Shown: positions 41,545 through 50,835 of the stretch, piece after piece
How positions within the stretch are numbered: the stretch's first letter is position 1
Layout: each line of letters opens with the position of its first letter
Assembly: GCA_003168335.1 (NCBI GenBank)
Contig: PMSM01000002.1
Location: 124,001 to 188,000, forward strand
Reading direction: 5' to 3'
Length of the DNA stretch: 64,000 nt
Source: Blastocatellia bacterium
Lineage (GTDB): Bacteria > Acidobacteriota > Blastocatellia > Pyrinomonadales > Pyrinomonadaceae
The notes under the pieces: generated by a model
Database searches by the model: none
Told to the model about the DNA's origin: nothing
What the model saw: the letters and a program-made list of their open reading frames with translations, nothing else
Position numbers and translations under genes: made by a program

Positions 41545-42384
41545 ATGAGCGAACAAGTTCCCGGCAACGAGAACGAAAAATCCCCGGCCAGAGCTGGCCC
41601 CAGGAGCAAGTCTTCCGCGGCGCAAGTGAGTGAGGTCATCAGCCTGATAGATGTCTCGAACTCACTGGCGGTGCCGCTCAAACGCGCTATCGACGATATC
41701 CTGCAACTGGCAGCGGGGTCGGTTGGCTCAGCGGTCGCCTCCGTGCTCGTGCGCGATGGCGATGAGGGTGGCTTGAAGTTTCTGACCGCAACCAGCGGAG
41801 TTTCAGATCAGTTGTTGGCGTTGCGTCTGCCGCCGGGAGCAGGCATAGCAGGATTGGTCTTTTCAACACATCAACCGATGGCGGTCGCTGACGTCTCGAA
41901 TGACGGTTCCTTCTGGTCAGAGGCTGATCGGCGTACCGGTTTCAAGACAATCACGGTGCTGGCCACGCCACTGCGGGCCAATGGTGAGATGGTCGGGGTG
42001 CTGGAGTTCATCAATCGCCCTGGCGATCCACCGTATCCACCGTTCACGCCAGCCGAGATGGACAGCGGGTCTCGCTTTGCGGACGCCATAGCTCAACTTG
42101 TCGATGCGTACGAAATTGCGCAACTGGTTGAGTCTCTCTTCAATTACTCACTCAAAACTTCCGTGACCGCGACTTCTCCGGCCAACCGCGAAAATGATCT
42201 GCGCGAGTGGCTCGAAAACAGCTCGGCTGCTGCTGAGCATCGCGATCTCCTGATGTTATGGGTTTCTTTGCGTGAGATTGTGACTCGCGGCGGCGCTGAA
42301 CGAGAGTTCTGCCGGAATTTGCTGGAGATGATCGCGCGGTTTACGGCGGGGCGATCGGGAGACGGAAGTAATTTCGGATTTTGA
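41545..42384 (+). CDS. GAF-domain protein
   Basis: 279 residues. Residues ~30-190 form a GAF domain: SNSLAVPLKRAIDDILQLA, SVASVLVRDG-like core, LRLPPGAGIAGLVFSTHQPMAVADV and TVLATPLRANGEMVGVLEFINR. The C-terminal ~80 residues are helical and without motif. GAF domains bind small ligands or mediate dimerisation. It is the first of four same-strand genes (GAF, subtilase, sigma factor, anti-sigma factor) with 29 bases to the next, so an input role for that group is likely. Confidence 0.82.
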   Translation: MSEQVPGNENEKSPARAGPRSKSSAAQVSEVISLIDVSNSLAVPLKRAIDDILQLAAGSVGSAVASVLVRDGDEGGLKFLTATSGVSDQLLALRLPPGAGIAGLVFSTHQPMAVADVSNDGSFWSEADRRTGFKTITVLATPLRANGEMVGVLEFINRPGDPPYPPFTPAEMDSGSRFADAIAQLVDAYEIAQLVESLFNYSLKTSVTATSPANRENDLREWLENSSAAAEHRDLLMLWVSLREIVTRGGAEREFCRNLLEMIARFTAGRSGDGSNFGF

Positions 42385-42413
42385 GGTTGGAGTTGTGATA
42401 AGGAGATCGCTAG

Positions 42414-43253
42414 ATGGCTCTTGACATCGTCGCAGAAGCGACGGAGACGACCGCAGACCTGTGGGCCGCCATCCAGCCAGAGACGCTCTGGCAGGGGCGC
42501 ACCGGGCGCGGTGTCCGCGTAGCCGTCGTTGACAGCGGCATCGATACTGAACATCCGGATCTGAAAGGCAAGGTTAAGGAATCAGTCGAAGCGGTGACAG
42601 AGGATGGCCGCATCGAGTTCCGTCCATCGACCTCTGGCGATCAAGCCGGACACGGCACCGCCTGCGCCGGAATCATTACCAGCATCGCGCCGGACGTTGA
42701 TCTTTATAGCGTGAAAGTGCTCGGCCCAAAGGGTTCAGGCTCAGGCGACATGTTTCTGGTAGGACTCGATTACGCCATCAAACAGAAGTTCCGGGTCATC
42801 AACCTCTCTTTAGGCACAACCAAGCGCGATTTTTTTGCGCCCCTGCACGATCTATTGGACCGCGCGTATCAAGCTGGCTGCGTCGTGGTATCCGCGGCCA
42901 ACAATCTTCCTTACCCGAGCTACCCTTCGATTTTTTCGTCCTCGGTAGTGTCAGTGGTCAAGAGGGCCGGCGGTGACCCTTTCAACTTCGGCTATCGCTA
43001 TGGGCAGGTCATCGAGCTGGTCGCGCCGGGCGTGGAGGTGAAGACGACCTGGCCGGGAGGGGGCTATCGGCAGTTAACGGGCAACAGTTTTGCGTGTCCT
43101 CATGTTGTCGGCATCATCGCTCTGATAGTAGAGGCGTACCCGAACCTGACGCCGTTTCAAATCAAGACAATCCTTTACACGATTGCTCAACGCAATCGAG
43201 AAAAGGCGGCCGCGCTCGCCCAGAATCCTGATTCCGGCAAGCCGCAGAGCTAA
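42414..43253 (+). CDS. Cytoplasmic subtilisin-like (S8) serine protease
   Basis: 279 residues, almost entirely an S8 catalytic domain. Triad: Asp in VAVVDSGIDTEHPDL, His in GHGTACAGI, Ser in GNSFACPHV. The usual GTSMA around Ser is GNSFA. An oxyanion Asn lies in VVSAANN. There is no signal peptide and no propeptide, so the enzyme should act in the cytoplasm. Neighbours are a GAF protein and a sigma/anti-sigma pair; it could degrade the anti-sigma factor, or be the leader peptidase for the Cys-rich peptide 2.4 kb away. Both roles are inference. Confidence 0.85.
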   Translation: MALDIVAEATETTADLWAAIQPETLWQGRTGRGVRVAVVDSGIDTEHPDLKGKVKESVEAVTEDGRIEFRPSTSGDQAGHGTACAGIITSIAPDVDLYSVKVLGPKGSGSGDMFLVGLDYAIKQKFRVINLSLGTTKRDFFAPLHDLLDRAYQAGCVVVSAANNLPYPSYPSIFSSSVVSVVKRAGGDPFNFGYRYGQVIELVAPGVEVKTTWPGGGYRQLTGNSFACPHVVGIIALIVEAYPNLTPFQIKTILYTIAQRNREKAAALAQNPDSGKPQS

Positions 43254-43374
43254 CAGCCAGGTGCAGGTCACAACCGCCGGCAGTAGCGGGCGGTTCTGAC
43301 TCCAGCTAAGTAACTAATTCTAGGCAAAAACGCTACTACTCGCGCGTCCCCAGACAGAAGGAATCCGGAATTGA

Positions 43375-44493
43375 TTGTTTGGACAAGCTCTTTGCCAATA
43401 TAATGGGCGAACTTTGATCGATAAGCACGCTCTTCTCGTCACCAAGTCATCTCGAGCAGAGTTTTTAAGTAATCTAGCTGTGTGCGCCGCCGAACTGGAT
43501 GCGATCTATGCCGTTTGTGCGGAATCCCATTCAGACTTTGACTTGTCAGCGGCAGACTTTCGAGATGCGGTGATCGGGGCCATCAATAAATATCTGATTG
43601 GTTCCAGAGAGGGACGCGTGGTGCCATCCGCTCACGAGATCTCTCGGTTCATCGGCGAGCTCCAGGATCGTGATCTCTTCCTGGCGCTGGCTTGCGCCCG
43701 CGGCAACGAACAGGCCTGGTGGGAGTTTGATCGCCAGTACCGCTCGTTCATAGAACGCTGGGCCCGTCATCTGGTGCGCGGCGGAACGGATGCTGATGAG
43801 GTGATAGATTCGGTCTATGTCGAGCTTTTTGGAACCAGGATCTCAGGCGGTGTGCGGCAATCAAAGTTCAGGACCTATACCGGCCGCGGATCATTGCGTG
43901 GCTGGCTGCGCGCCGTCATATTGCATACCGTCGTGGATTTGTATCGAGGGCGAAAGCCGGAAATTCCTTTGGAAGACTGGTCGGGCATCGACGAAGCACG
44001 TGAACCGCACGGCCGATTCGCCGAGAGCCGCGGGACCGAGGAGATAATGTTGGCGAGTGTAGTGCGCGACCGTTACCAATCAGCGACCAATGCCGCCCTC
44101 GATCAATCGTTGGCGGCCCTTGACGATCACGAGACGTTGTTGCTGCTCTACTATCACGTTGAGGGTCTCAAGCTCCGAGAGATCGCCCGCATCGTCGAGC
44201 AGCCCAGGTCGCCTATTCGGCGTTGGTTCCAGCGACAGTCAAAACGGCGCGGCACAGGCCCACCAAGCCGGGTGCACGAATCAACCGTGATGCGTTGGCT
44301 GGAGAAGGTTTACAAAAAAGTTTCGGACCGTTTCCATGCCGAATTGGCGGACAAGCACGGCCTGAACGCCGCGGAAATCGAGATTTGCCGGAACATCGCC
44401 ACCGAAGATCCGGCGCAAGGCGTGCGGCTGGATCGCGCCGTTGCCGGAAATGACAAGTTTAATAAGGAAGAGGCAGCAAAGGCGCCAGGCTGA
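43375..44493 (+). CDS. ECF-type RNA polymerase sigma factor, extended
   Basis: 372 residues from a TTG at 43375; the start is uncertain. Region 2 resembles ACARGNEQAWWEFDRQYRSFIERWA and GTDADEVIDSVYVELFG, followed by GRGSLRGWLRAVILHTVVDLYR. Region 4 is ALDDHETLLLLYYHVEGLKLREIARIV. Extra N-terminal (~100) and C-terminal (~100) parts make it about twice the usual ECF size. The next gene encodes a zinc-finger anti-sigma-like protein 9 bases downstream. It likely directs transcription of targets not visible here. Confidence 0.82.
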   Translation: MFGQALCQYNGRTLIDKHALLVTKSSRAEFLSNLAVCAAELDAIYAVCAESHSDFDLSAADFRDAVIGAINKYLIGSREGRVVPSAHEISRFIGELQDRDLFLALACARGNEQAWWEFDRQYRSFIERWARHLVRGGTDADEVIDSVYVELFGTRISGGVRQSKFRTYTGRGSLRGWLRAVILHTVVDLYRGRKPEIPLEDWSGIDEAREPHGRFAESRGTEEIMLASVVRDRYQSATNAALDQSLAALDDHETLLLLYYHVEGLKLREIARIVEQPRSPIRRWFQRQSKRRGTGPPSRVHESTVMRWLEKVYKKVSDRFHAELADKHGLNAAEIEICRNIATEDPAQGVRLDRAVAGNDKFNKEEAAKAPG

Positions 44494-44502
44494 AGGCGCC
44501 TC

Positions 44503-44955
44503 GTGACGAAAACGGTGACCCGACCAGAAGCAAAAAAAGAGACGGAAGCCATGCGCCACATGATCCACGAGCGACTGAAAGCCCGTCTGGCGGCTGCATC
44601 ACCCGCGCTGGAAGGCCATCTCGACGAGGATGCCATCTGCGCCTTTGTCGAAGGCCGGCTGGAAGAGGCCGAAAGCTCACCCGTGATCTCGCATTTGATC
44701 GCTTGCGGACCTTGCCGTCAAACGACCGCTCAACTCGTTCGCTTCGATTCTGAGTTCGCTCCTGAAAATGAATTAACGCCGTTCGAGGAGAGTCCGGGTC
44801 GAGTGCGTCTGCTTCTCGATCGCCTGGCTGCGCGCCTGGCGCCGTCATTTGAAGAGGATGCCGTGTTCGCTTACCAGGAGCCGGGAGCAGAGCCCGATCA
44901 GAGCGCGAAAGTAATCACCGAATCCAAGCCGGAAACAGTAGACGACGGCGATTGA
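44503..44955 (+). CDS. Zinc-finger anti-sigma-factor-like protein (soluble)
   Basis: 150 residues, GTG start at 44503. HLDEDAICAFVEGRLEEAESSPVISHLIACGPCR has the H-x3-C-x2-C motif of the ZAS anti-sigma fold. No TM helix follows, so unlike many ZAS proteins it is cytoplasmic; the acidic C-terminus (EEDAVFAYQEPG) is low complexity. It is coupled to the ECF sigma gene. Control would have to come from inside the cell, for example from the GAF protein or the subtilase. Confidence 0.75.
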   Translation: MTKTVTRPEAKKETEAMRHMIHERLKARLAAASPALEGHLDEDAICAFVEGRLEEAESSPVISHLIACGPCRQTTAQLVRFDSEFAPENELTPFEESPGRVRLLLDRLAARLAPSFEEDAVFAYQEPGAEPDQSAKVITESKPETVDDGD

Positions 44956-45006
44956 GTGATTTGCTGGTGCCTGAGTTTGATTTACTCCTTGCGTTAACTC
45001 TGTGTT

Positions 45007-45047
45007 CTCTGCGGTGAATCCTGGGCCGCGAAAAGCTCACCGCAGAG
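45007..45047. repeat. Palindromic CTCTGCGGTGA repeat
   Basis: CTCTGCGGTGA (45007-45017) and TCACCGCAGAG (45037-45047) are perfect complements with a 19-base loop; more CTCTGTG / CGCAGAG words flank them. It may end transcription of the sigma/anti-sigma operon. Confidence 0.55.
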
Positions 45048-45171
45048 GCCGCCGAGGTTGCGCAGAGAAGAGTTGAAATCAAGACACTGCCAGAGAGTTT
45101 TCAGAAAGACGATTGAGGACTAAAAGCAAACTCCGCCGCGGCTTCTCCAGGGTTGCGAGTTCTGCTCGCTT

Positions 45172-45501
45172 TCATTCGGTAACAGCCCACTGATTCAGGT
45201 GAGACAGGAACACGGCCCTGACGGAAAGGCCGGAACCCGCGTCAGCGAATGTCTCGTACGGCTTCACGCCCTCGAGCCGGACAACTTTCACCTGTCCATT
45301 TTCAAAGCGAAAGTCTCCCGTCATATTCTGAAACGGCATTCCTTCCTCATTGTATCCGTGCTCTGGTTCGAGGTAATTATTGCTCAATCCCACTTGCCAA
45401 TCCTGCGATGAGAGATGCGCTGGGCGTTTCTCGGTGCGGACCTTGCCCTCCAGATTTCCGACCAGGGCGGCGTCGTTATTGAATGTAAGTAAGAAGTCCA
45501 T
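45172..45501 (-). CDS. Hypothetical protein
   Basis: 109 residues from the ATG at 45501, with GGGGAG about 9 bases upstream; other in-frame starts at 45510 and 45558 are less well placed. Mostly beta, soluble: MDFLLTFNNDAALVGNLEGKV and GDFRFENGQVKVVRLEGVKPYETF. No family recognised. It is convergent with the anti-sigma gene and followed on its own strand by nothing for 200 bases. Confidence 0.55.
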   Translation of the reverse strand: MDFLLTFNNDAALVGNLEGKVRTEKRPAHLSSQDWQVGLSNNYLEPEHGYNEEGMPFQNMTGDFRFENGQVKVVRLEGVKPYETFADAGSGLSVRAVFLSHLNQWAVTE

Positions 45502-45585
45502 GGTTTTCATCTCCCCGGGAATGAGCAAAACAATAGGTGAAGTCTTGCTCGCCGTCAATGCACTGGGCCGCCGGGTGCTGCTCCG

Positions 45586-46083
45586 TTACCGTGTTGCTAT
45601 TATCTTTTCCACTTTGTCCGGGTATTTGGTTTTGAGTTTTCTCAAGGCGTCTTTCATAATCCAGGCGGTATCAGCATTCTTCCCCTTAGCCCAGTCTGCG
45701 CAAACGCTCAATACAAACTCAGGATGATAATTACCGGCATTCCTCAACACGTTGGCGACCGACTTTTTAACGTAAAGGTTCGGATCGGCTCTTAGCTTTG
45801 CGATTACGGGTAATACCAGCTCCGGCTGTTTGCGAGCGACATCTCTCAAGCCTTCGCTTGCCGTTCTTCTAACGTTTGGGTCCGCGTGGTCGGCCCAAAG
45901 AATCATTTCTGCGACAATGTCACCGGGCTTTTTCTTGCTACCCTCTACAAGAATAGTTGCCGCGACCTCTCGCTCTTTCCAATCTTCGCTGCTCGCTAGT
46001 TTCAGGATTACGGGAAAAGATTGCTGCGGGTCGTTAATAGTCTGCTTCACAATATCGCTTACGTCAGATAATTTGCTGACCAT
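45586..46083 (-). CDS. HEAT-repeat / DNA alkylation repeat-like protein
   Basis: 165 residues of alpha-alpha repeats: DWKEREVAATILVEGSKKKP, DPNVRRTASEGLRDVARKQP, DPNLYVKKSVANVLRNAGNYHP and DTAWIMKDALRKLKTKYP. The pattern (WxxRE, DPNxxVRR, KKSVANxLRN) matches the AlkD/AlkC-type HEAT-like repeat family. At 165 residues it is shorter than AlkD (about 230), so glycosylase activity is doubtful; a binding role is possible. Confidence 0.75.
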   Translation of the reverse strand: MVSKLSDVSDIVKQTINDPQQSFPVILKLASSEDWKEREVAATILVEGSKKKPGDIVAEMILWADHADPNVRRTASEGLRDVARKQPELVLPVIAKLRADPNLYVKKSVANVLRNAGNYHPEFVLSVCADWAKGKNADTAWIMKDALRKLKTKYPDKVEKIIATR

Positions 46084-46118
46084 GCTCGTTACCTATTCAC
46101 GCTTGAAGGTTGGTGAGA

Positions 46119-46427
46119 TTACACGCCCCACTTGCCGACAATGATCCCAATGATGAGGCCGCCGATTGCGCCTAAGATAAGAATTGGTGCAAAGGCTTTG
46201 GTGATGATGGCATCCGGTAGGCTCAGCAGGATGCCGAAGATGAGACCTTGAGCCCACGACGGCACGGGCAGGCGCGCCGCGCCGATGACGAAACCTATCG
46301 CGAAGCGGTTGATAAACGCACCTGTCAACGCAGCGGTCTTATCGGAGAAGGACAGGGGAATCATTGAAGCGGCTGATAGCGCGCCATAAACGAGACCGCA
46401 GATCGTGCCGAGCAAAATACGAGACAT
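46119..46427 (-). CDS. Small integral membrane protein
   Basis: 102 residues from the ATG at 46427 (GGAG 6 bases before). Hydrophobic segments: ILLGTICGLVYGALSAASM, FAIGFVIGAARL, GLIFGILLSLPDAIIT and ILILGAIGGLIIGIIVG, Gly-rich like small membrane scaffolds. No family assigned. It is followed 35 bases later by the HEAT-repeat gene on the same strand. Confidence 0.7.
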   Translation of the reverse strand: MSRILLGTICGLVYGALSAASMIPLSFSDKTAALTGAFINRFAIGFVIGAARLPVPSWAQGLIFGILLSLPDAIITKAFAPILILGAIGGLIIGIIVGKWGV

Positions 46428-46708
46428 TGGAGACTCCACTGGCCGCGATGAAGGAACAGGGCCGAATTAAAGCACGCCTCATGCTCGGCCTTCAACTGGG
46501 GTTCATCCGTGGTCTTGGAAATTCAACCTTCCTTTGCTTCGGTCTCAATCCGGGTGAAGCCCCGTTCGACGATGAAACGCTCTTTCAAGACTTTTCGTGA
46601 TCTATCGCACGGTGAGCAAGGCGCGGTTCTGCATTTCACTTGCCACAATCTACTTGCGCGATTAGTTTGCCGAGTGGCAACATGGCGCTCCGGTTCTCGG
46701 AACATAGG

Positions 46709-48805
46709 ATGAACTACAAGAAAAAGGTGCGGACTTCTGATCGCGTGCGCGCGGGCGTCGACACCGGCGGGACGTTTACCGATTTTGTTTTTGCAGCCGG
46801 AGGCGAGCTGCGGATTTTCAAACTCGCCTCGACCCCCGATGACCCTTCGCGCGCGATTACCGAGGGTCTGAAGCGCATCGCCGCCGAGACCGGTTCGTCC
46901 TTAAGTGAAATTGAAGTAGTGCATGGCACCACCGTGGGGACCAATGCGTTGCTGCAACGACGGGGCGCACGCATCGCACTGGTGACCACCGCGGGCTTTG
47001 AAGATGTGATCGAGATTGGGCGTCAGGCGCGCCCCGAGCTCTACAACTTGAATGCAGTGAAACCATCGCCTTTGGTTCCCGGCGAGTTAAGGCTGGGCGT
47101 CCACGAACGCGTCGCGGCTGACGGCGAGGTGCTCGAGTCGCTTCGTGACGATGAAGTCAAGAGACTGGTCGAGACTCTCCGGCGAGCGGGCTGCGAATCA
47201 ATAGCGATCTCACTTCTGTTTTCATTCGTTCGTCCGCAGCACGAACAGAAGATCGCGGAAGCGCTGACGACCCTCGGCGTGCCGCTTTCAATCTCGCATC
47301 AAATCCTTCCCGAATATCGTGAGTACGAGCGGACTTCAACGGTCACCGTCAATGCTTATCTGCAACCGTTGATGGGCCGGTATCTTAATCGTCTGGTCGA
47401 GACGGCCGGGGAAGAAACCGGCCGAGTATCAGCGAGCAATCAAAGACCAAAGGTCAAAGTTCAAAGATCAGCTTTTGGCTTGCGAGTGATGCAATCATCC
47501 GGCGGAAGCATTTCCGCGGTCGCCGCCGCGAATGAACCGGTACGCACGATTCTCTCTGGTCCGGCCGGTGGCGTGGTTGGCGCCTTGCGCGCGTGCCGGG
47601 CGGCCGGCTTTGAAAATATCATTACCTTTGACATGGGCGGCACATCGACTGACGTCGCGCTGTGCGATCGCGACGGAATGCGCTTAACCAACGAAGCCAC
47701 GGTCGCCGGCCTCCCCGTAGCCGTGCCCATGATGGACATTCACACTGTCGGCGCTGGGGGCGGTTCCATCGCGCGGGTCGACGAAGGAGGTTCGCTGCGG
47801 GTCGGTCCGGAATCCGCGGGCGCCGATCCGGGTCCCGCGTCTTATGGCCGGTCACTGCTGCCGACAGTAACGGATGCGCATGTGGTGCTGGGTCATTTCC
47901 CGGGCGCAGGTTTGCTGGGCGGTGAATTCAAACTTGATGAAGCACGAGCGCGTGCAGCACTCAACAAACTGGCTGCCGAAATGAGCGCGGCGGCGCGGCG
48001 CATGGTCCGCATGATCGAAGCCGCGCACGGTGTGCTTGATGTGGTCAATACAAACATGGAGCGCGCCCTGCGGCATGTCTCGGTCGAGCGCGGCAACGAC
48101 CCGCGCGAATTTACACTGGTGCCTTTTGGCGGCGCCGGCGGCTTGCACGTGGTGGATCTTGCCTGGGCCTTGCGCATTCCGCGCATCCTCGTTCCGGCTT
48201 CCCCGGGTGCGCTTTCAGCAAACGGAGTGTTGACGGCCGACGTGGTGAAGGACCAGAGCCGGACGGTAATGCTGGACGCCAGGCATGGGGTTGAATCAAA
48301 GTTGGCGAGAATATTTGATGAGATCGAAAAGCAGGCGGGTGGTGATTTGCGTCGCGAAGGCCTTGCGGAAAACAAGCAGCGTCACGAAAGGTCTCTGGCG
48401 GTGCGTTACAAAGGCCAGTCGTTCGAGCTTCAGATCAAACAGACCAATGGAAACATCGCGGGCGCATTTCATCGGGCGCATCGGGCGCGTTACGGGTACG
48501 CTCAGGAAAACAACGTGGTCGAGATCGTGAGCGCACGAGTGCGATCTATTGGCATGGTTGAGAAATTGAAAATTCAGCGTTTCAAGAGCTCGACATCAAA
48601 GAGCTTTGTAAAGCCCGTCGATTTTGCAGAAACATTTTTCGAGCGAAGAAGAATCCGCGCCGGCATTTATCGCAGAGAAGAAATCATGGCAGGGTCCCGC
48701 TTGCGTGTGCCTTGTATCGTGACTGAATATTCGGCGACGACGTTGATTCCTGAGGGTTGCAAAGCAAGGGTTGATACCCTGGGGAACATAATCATTTGCG
48801 TGTGA
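46709..48805 (+). CDS. hyuA: Hydantoinase/oxoprolinase family protein, subunit A
   Basis: 698 residues from the ATG at 46709; the longer frame from 46640 adds 23 residues without family resemblance. VRAGVDTGGTFTDFVF, VVHGTTVGTNALLQRRGARIALVTTAGFEDVIEIGRQ, TFDMGGTSTDVALCD and SIARVDEGGSLRVGPESAGADPGP are the ATP-binding actin-like fold of HyuA. It pairs with HyuB downstream to hydrolyse hydantoins or 5-oxoproline with ATP. Near residue 245, SNQRPKVKVQRSAFG looks like an in-frame insert coded by AAAGGTCAAAGTTCAAAG (about 47449-47470), a repeat-type sequence. Confidence 0.88.
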   Translation: MNYKKKVRTSDRVRAGVDTGGTFTDFVFAAGGELRIFKLASTPDDPSRAITEGLKRIAAETGSSLSEIEVVHGTTVGTNALLQRRGARIALVTTAGFEDVIEIGRQARPELYNLNAVKPSPLVPGELRLGVHERVAADGEVLESLRDDEVKRLVETLRRAGCESIAISLLFSFVRPQHEQKIAEALTTLGVPLSISHQILPEYREYERTSTVTVNAYLQPLMGRYLNRLVETAGEETGRVSASNQRPKVKVQRSAFGLRVMQSSGGSISAVAAANEPVRTILSGPAGGVVGALRACRAAGFENIITFDMGGTSTDVALCDRDGMRLTNEATVAGLPVAVPMMDIHTVGAGGGSIARVDEGGSLRVGPESAGADPGPASYGRSLLPTVTDAHVVLGHFPGAGLLGGEFKLDEARARAALNKLAAEMSAAARRMVRMIEAAHGVLDVVNTNMERALRHVSVERGNDPREFTLVPFGGAGGLHVVDLAWALRIPRILVPASPGALSANGVLTADVVKDQSRTVMLDARHGVESKLARIFDEIEKQAGGDLRREGLAENKQRHERSLAVRYKGQSFELQIKQTNGNIAGAFHRAHRARYGYAQENNVVEIVSARVRSIGMVEKLKIQRFKSSTSKSFVKPVDFAETFFERRRIRAGIYRREEIMAGSRLRVPCIVTEYSATTLIPEGCKARVDTLGNIIICV

Positions 48806-48813
48806 TCGGGGTA

Positions 48814-48878
48814 GTAGCCCGACCGTCAGGGAGGGCGTCCAAACATGCGCAATACGCCCTTCCTGACGGTCGGGCTAC
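48814..48878. repeat. REP-like palindrome, GTAGCCCGACC family, copy 2
   Basis: 25-bp arms 48814-48838 and 48854-48878 pair with one wobble. The left arm reads GTAGCCCGACCGTCAGGGAG and on; the loop is 15 bases. It lies in the 119-bp gap between hyuA and hyuB. Related to the copy at 36456. Confidence 0.8.
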
Positions 48879-48924
48879 TGTGCCCCGCGTCCGCTGCGGG
48901 GACTCTTACAGAGATGATTCGCTT

Positions 48925-50601
48925 ATGAAATTCGATCCAACCACACTTGAGATTTATCGCGCGCTCTACACCTCAGTCGCGGAAGAGATGGGGGTGGCGC
49001 TGAGACGGACTGCGTTCTCGCCGAACATCAAAGAGCGCCGCGACTATTCCTGTGCTGTGTTCGATTCATCGGGCCGCGTGATTGCGCAAGGCGATCATAT
49101 GCCGGTGCATCTGGGCTCAATGCCGATGGCGGTCGCCGCAGCGCTGAGAGAAGTTGAGATCGGTCCGGGCGACGTGGTCGCCCTTAACGATCCCTTCGCC
49201 GGCGGCACGCACTTGCCCGACGTGACGTTGGTGATGGGCGTGTTTATGGAGACACGGAGACTCGGAGACACGGGGACGCAGCGAAAACCCGATCAGCACT
49301 CGCCGCGTCGCCGCGTCTCTGCGTCGCCCCGCCCGCTTTTCTACGTCGCCAATCGCGCGCATCACGCCGACATCGGCGGCGCGACGCCGGGTTCGATGGG
49401 CCTGGCCACGGACGTTTACGGAGAAGGCGTGCGGATTCCACCGATTCACCTGGTCCGCGGCGGAGAGATTTGTGTCGACGTGATGAAATTGATTCTGGCG
49501 AACGTGCGCAGCAGCAAAGAGCGTCGCGCGGATTTCGAAGCCCAGATTGGCTCGCTCAGAACCGGCGCTGCCCGTCTGCTTGAGATTGTCGAACGCCGGG
49601 GTACAAAGGAAGCGAGCGAATATGCCGAACACTTGATCTCTTACTCAGCACGCATGATGCGCCGCGCGATTGCCGCGATCCCTGATGGTAGTTACCAGGC
49701 TGAAGACGCGCTCGACGATGACGGGATCAGCGCCAGCGAAATTCCGATTCGCGTGCGCGTGACCATCAAAGGCGATCGCGCCCGCGTCGATTTCACCGGC
49801 AGCGCGCCCCAGGTGGCCGGCGCGTTGAACGCGGTCGAAGCAATCACAGTTTCAGCCGTTTCTTATGTGTTTCGTTGTTTGGTGGACACCGACGTCCCTG
49901 CCAGCGCGGGCCTGATCGAACCAATCGAAGTAATCGCACCGGAGGGAACGGTCGTGAATGCCAGACATCCCGCGTCCGTTGCCGGCGGGAACGTCGAGAC
50001 CTCGCAGCGACTAGTTGATACGGTTTTCAAGGCCCTGGCCGGGGCAATTCCTGAACGAATTCCCGCGGCCAGTCAGGGTACGATGAATAACCTGACGATT
50101 GGTGGCCTGGACCCGCGCACAGGTTTCGAATTTTCTTACTACGAGACGGTTGCCGGTGGGATGGGCGCGCGGCCCGCGCTCGACGGGATGAATGCCACGC
50201 ATACGCATATGACGAACAGTCTGAACACGCCGGCCGAGGCACTCGAGTATTCTTATCCGCTGCGCGTACGGCAGTACCGCATTCGCAAAGGCTCCGGAGG
50301 GAAGGGAAAACACAAAGGCGGCGACGGATCGGTGCGCGAGATCGAAGTGCTGGCGCCGGCCCGCATGTCACTGCTCTCCGATCGCCGTAAACGCGCGCCA
50401 TATGGTCTGCAAGGCGGCGATGACGGCGCGTTCGGTCGGGCCTTTATTATTCACAATGATGGAAGTAAAGAAGAGCTCTCATCAAAAGGAAGCTGGGATT
50501 TGCGGGGCGGCGATCGCGTGCGGATCGAAACGCCCGGCGGCGGCGGTTTTGGGAAACCGGTTAGAAGCCGGAAAAGCGATCCACGAAACCAGACGAAATG
50601 A
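48925..50601 (+). CDS. hyuB: Hydantoinase/oxoprolinase family protein, subunit B, with in-frame repeat insert
   Basis: 558 residues from the ATG at 48925; an earlier frame start at 48796 only translates the palindrome. MKFDPTTLEIYRALYTSVAEEMGVALRRTAFSPNIKERRDYSCAVFD, QGDHMPVHLGSMP, ALNDPFAGGTHLPDVTLV and ATVDFTGSAPQ-like segments are HyuB. The normal text between VTLVMGVF and LFYVANRAHHADIGG is split by about 28 residues (METRRLGDTGTQRKPDQHSP...) coded by an imperfect palindrome. The reading frame is intact, so activity may be kept. It is the second gene of the pair with hyuA. Confidence 0.88.
   Translation: MKFDPTTLEIYRALYTSVAEEMGVALRRTAFSPNIKERRDYSCAVFDSSGRVIAQGDHMPVHLGSMPMAVAAALREVEIGPGDVVALNDPFAGGTHLPDVTLVMGVFMETRRLGDTGTQRKPDQHSPRRRVSASPRPLFYVANRAHHADIGGATPGSMGLATDVYGEGVRIPPIHLVRGGEICVDVMKLILANVRSSKERRADFEAQIGSLRTGAARLLEIVERRGTKEASEYAEHLISYSARMMRRAIAAIPDGSYQAEDALDDDGISASEIPIRVRVTIKGDRARVDFTGSAPQVAGALNAVEAITVSAVSYVFRCLVDTDVPASAGLIEPIEVIAPEGTVVNARHPASVAGGNVETSQRLVDTVFKALAGAIPERIPAASQGTMNNLTIGGLDPRTGFEFSYYETVAGGMGARPALDGMNATHTHMTNSLNTPAEALEYSYPLRVRQYRIRKGSGGKGKHKGGDGSVREIEVLAPARMSLLSDRRKRAPYGLQGGDDGAFGRAFIIHNDGSKEELSSKGSWDLRGGDRVRIETPGGGGFGKPVRSRKSDPRNQTK
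49249..49328. repeat. Palindromic repeat inserted inside hyuB
   Basis: The left part is built of GGAGACACGG-type words (49249-49283) and the right part of CGCCGCGTC / CGTCTCTGCGTC words (49301-49328); the two are largely complementary. This is a dispersed-repeat sequence style rather than HyuB coding style. Its insertion keeps the frame. Confidence 0.55.
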
Positions 50602-50835
50602 CTCTAATTAGAAGTCCTCTTAATGTTGCTTCGGGTAATTTCGTGGATCGTAATTCTTTTTTCGACTAGCGCCAGTTTCTCAGTGTCTGATCGATATTTC
50701 TTAGCGCCTTAAGATTTGTCTTTGCGCCTTTGCGAGAAACCGCAGCGCAACGGTTTTGGGAAATGAATGGCTTTGAATTAGACTGCATCGACGATCCGAG
50801 CAAATTTTCTTTGAAAGAGATAATCAGCAAGTCAT

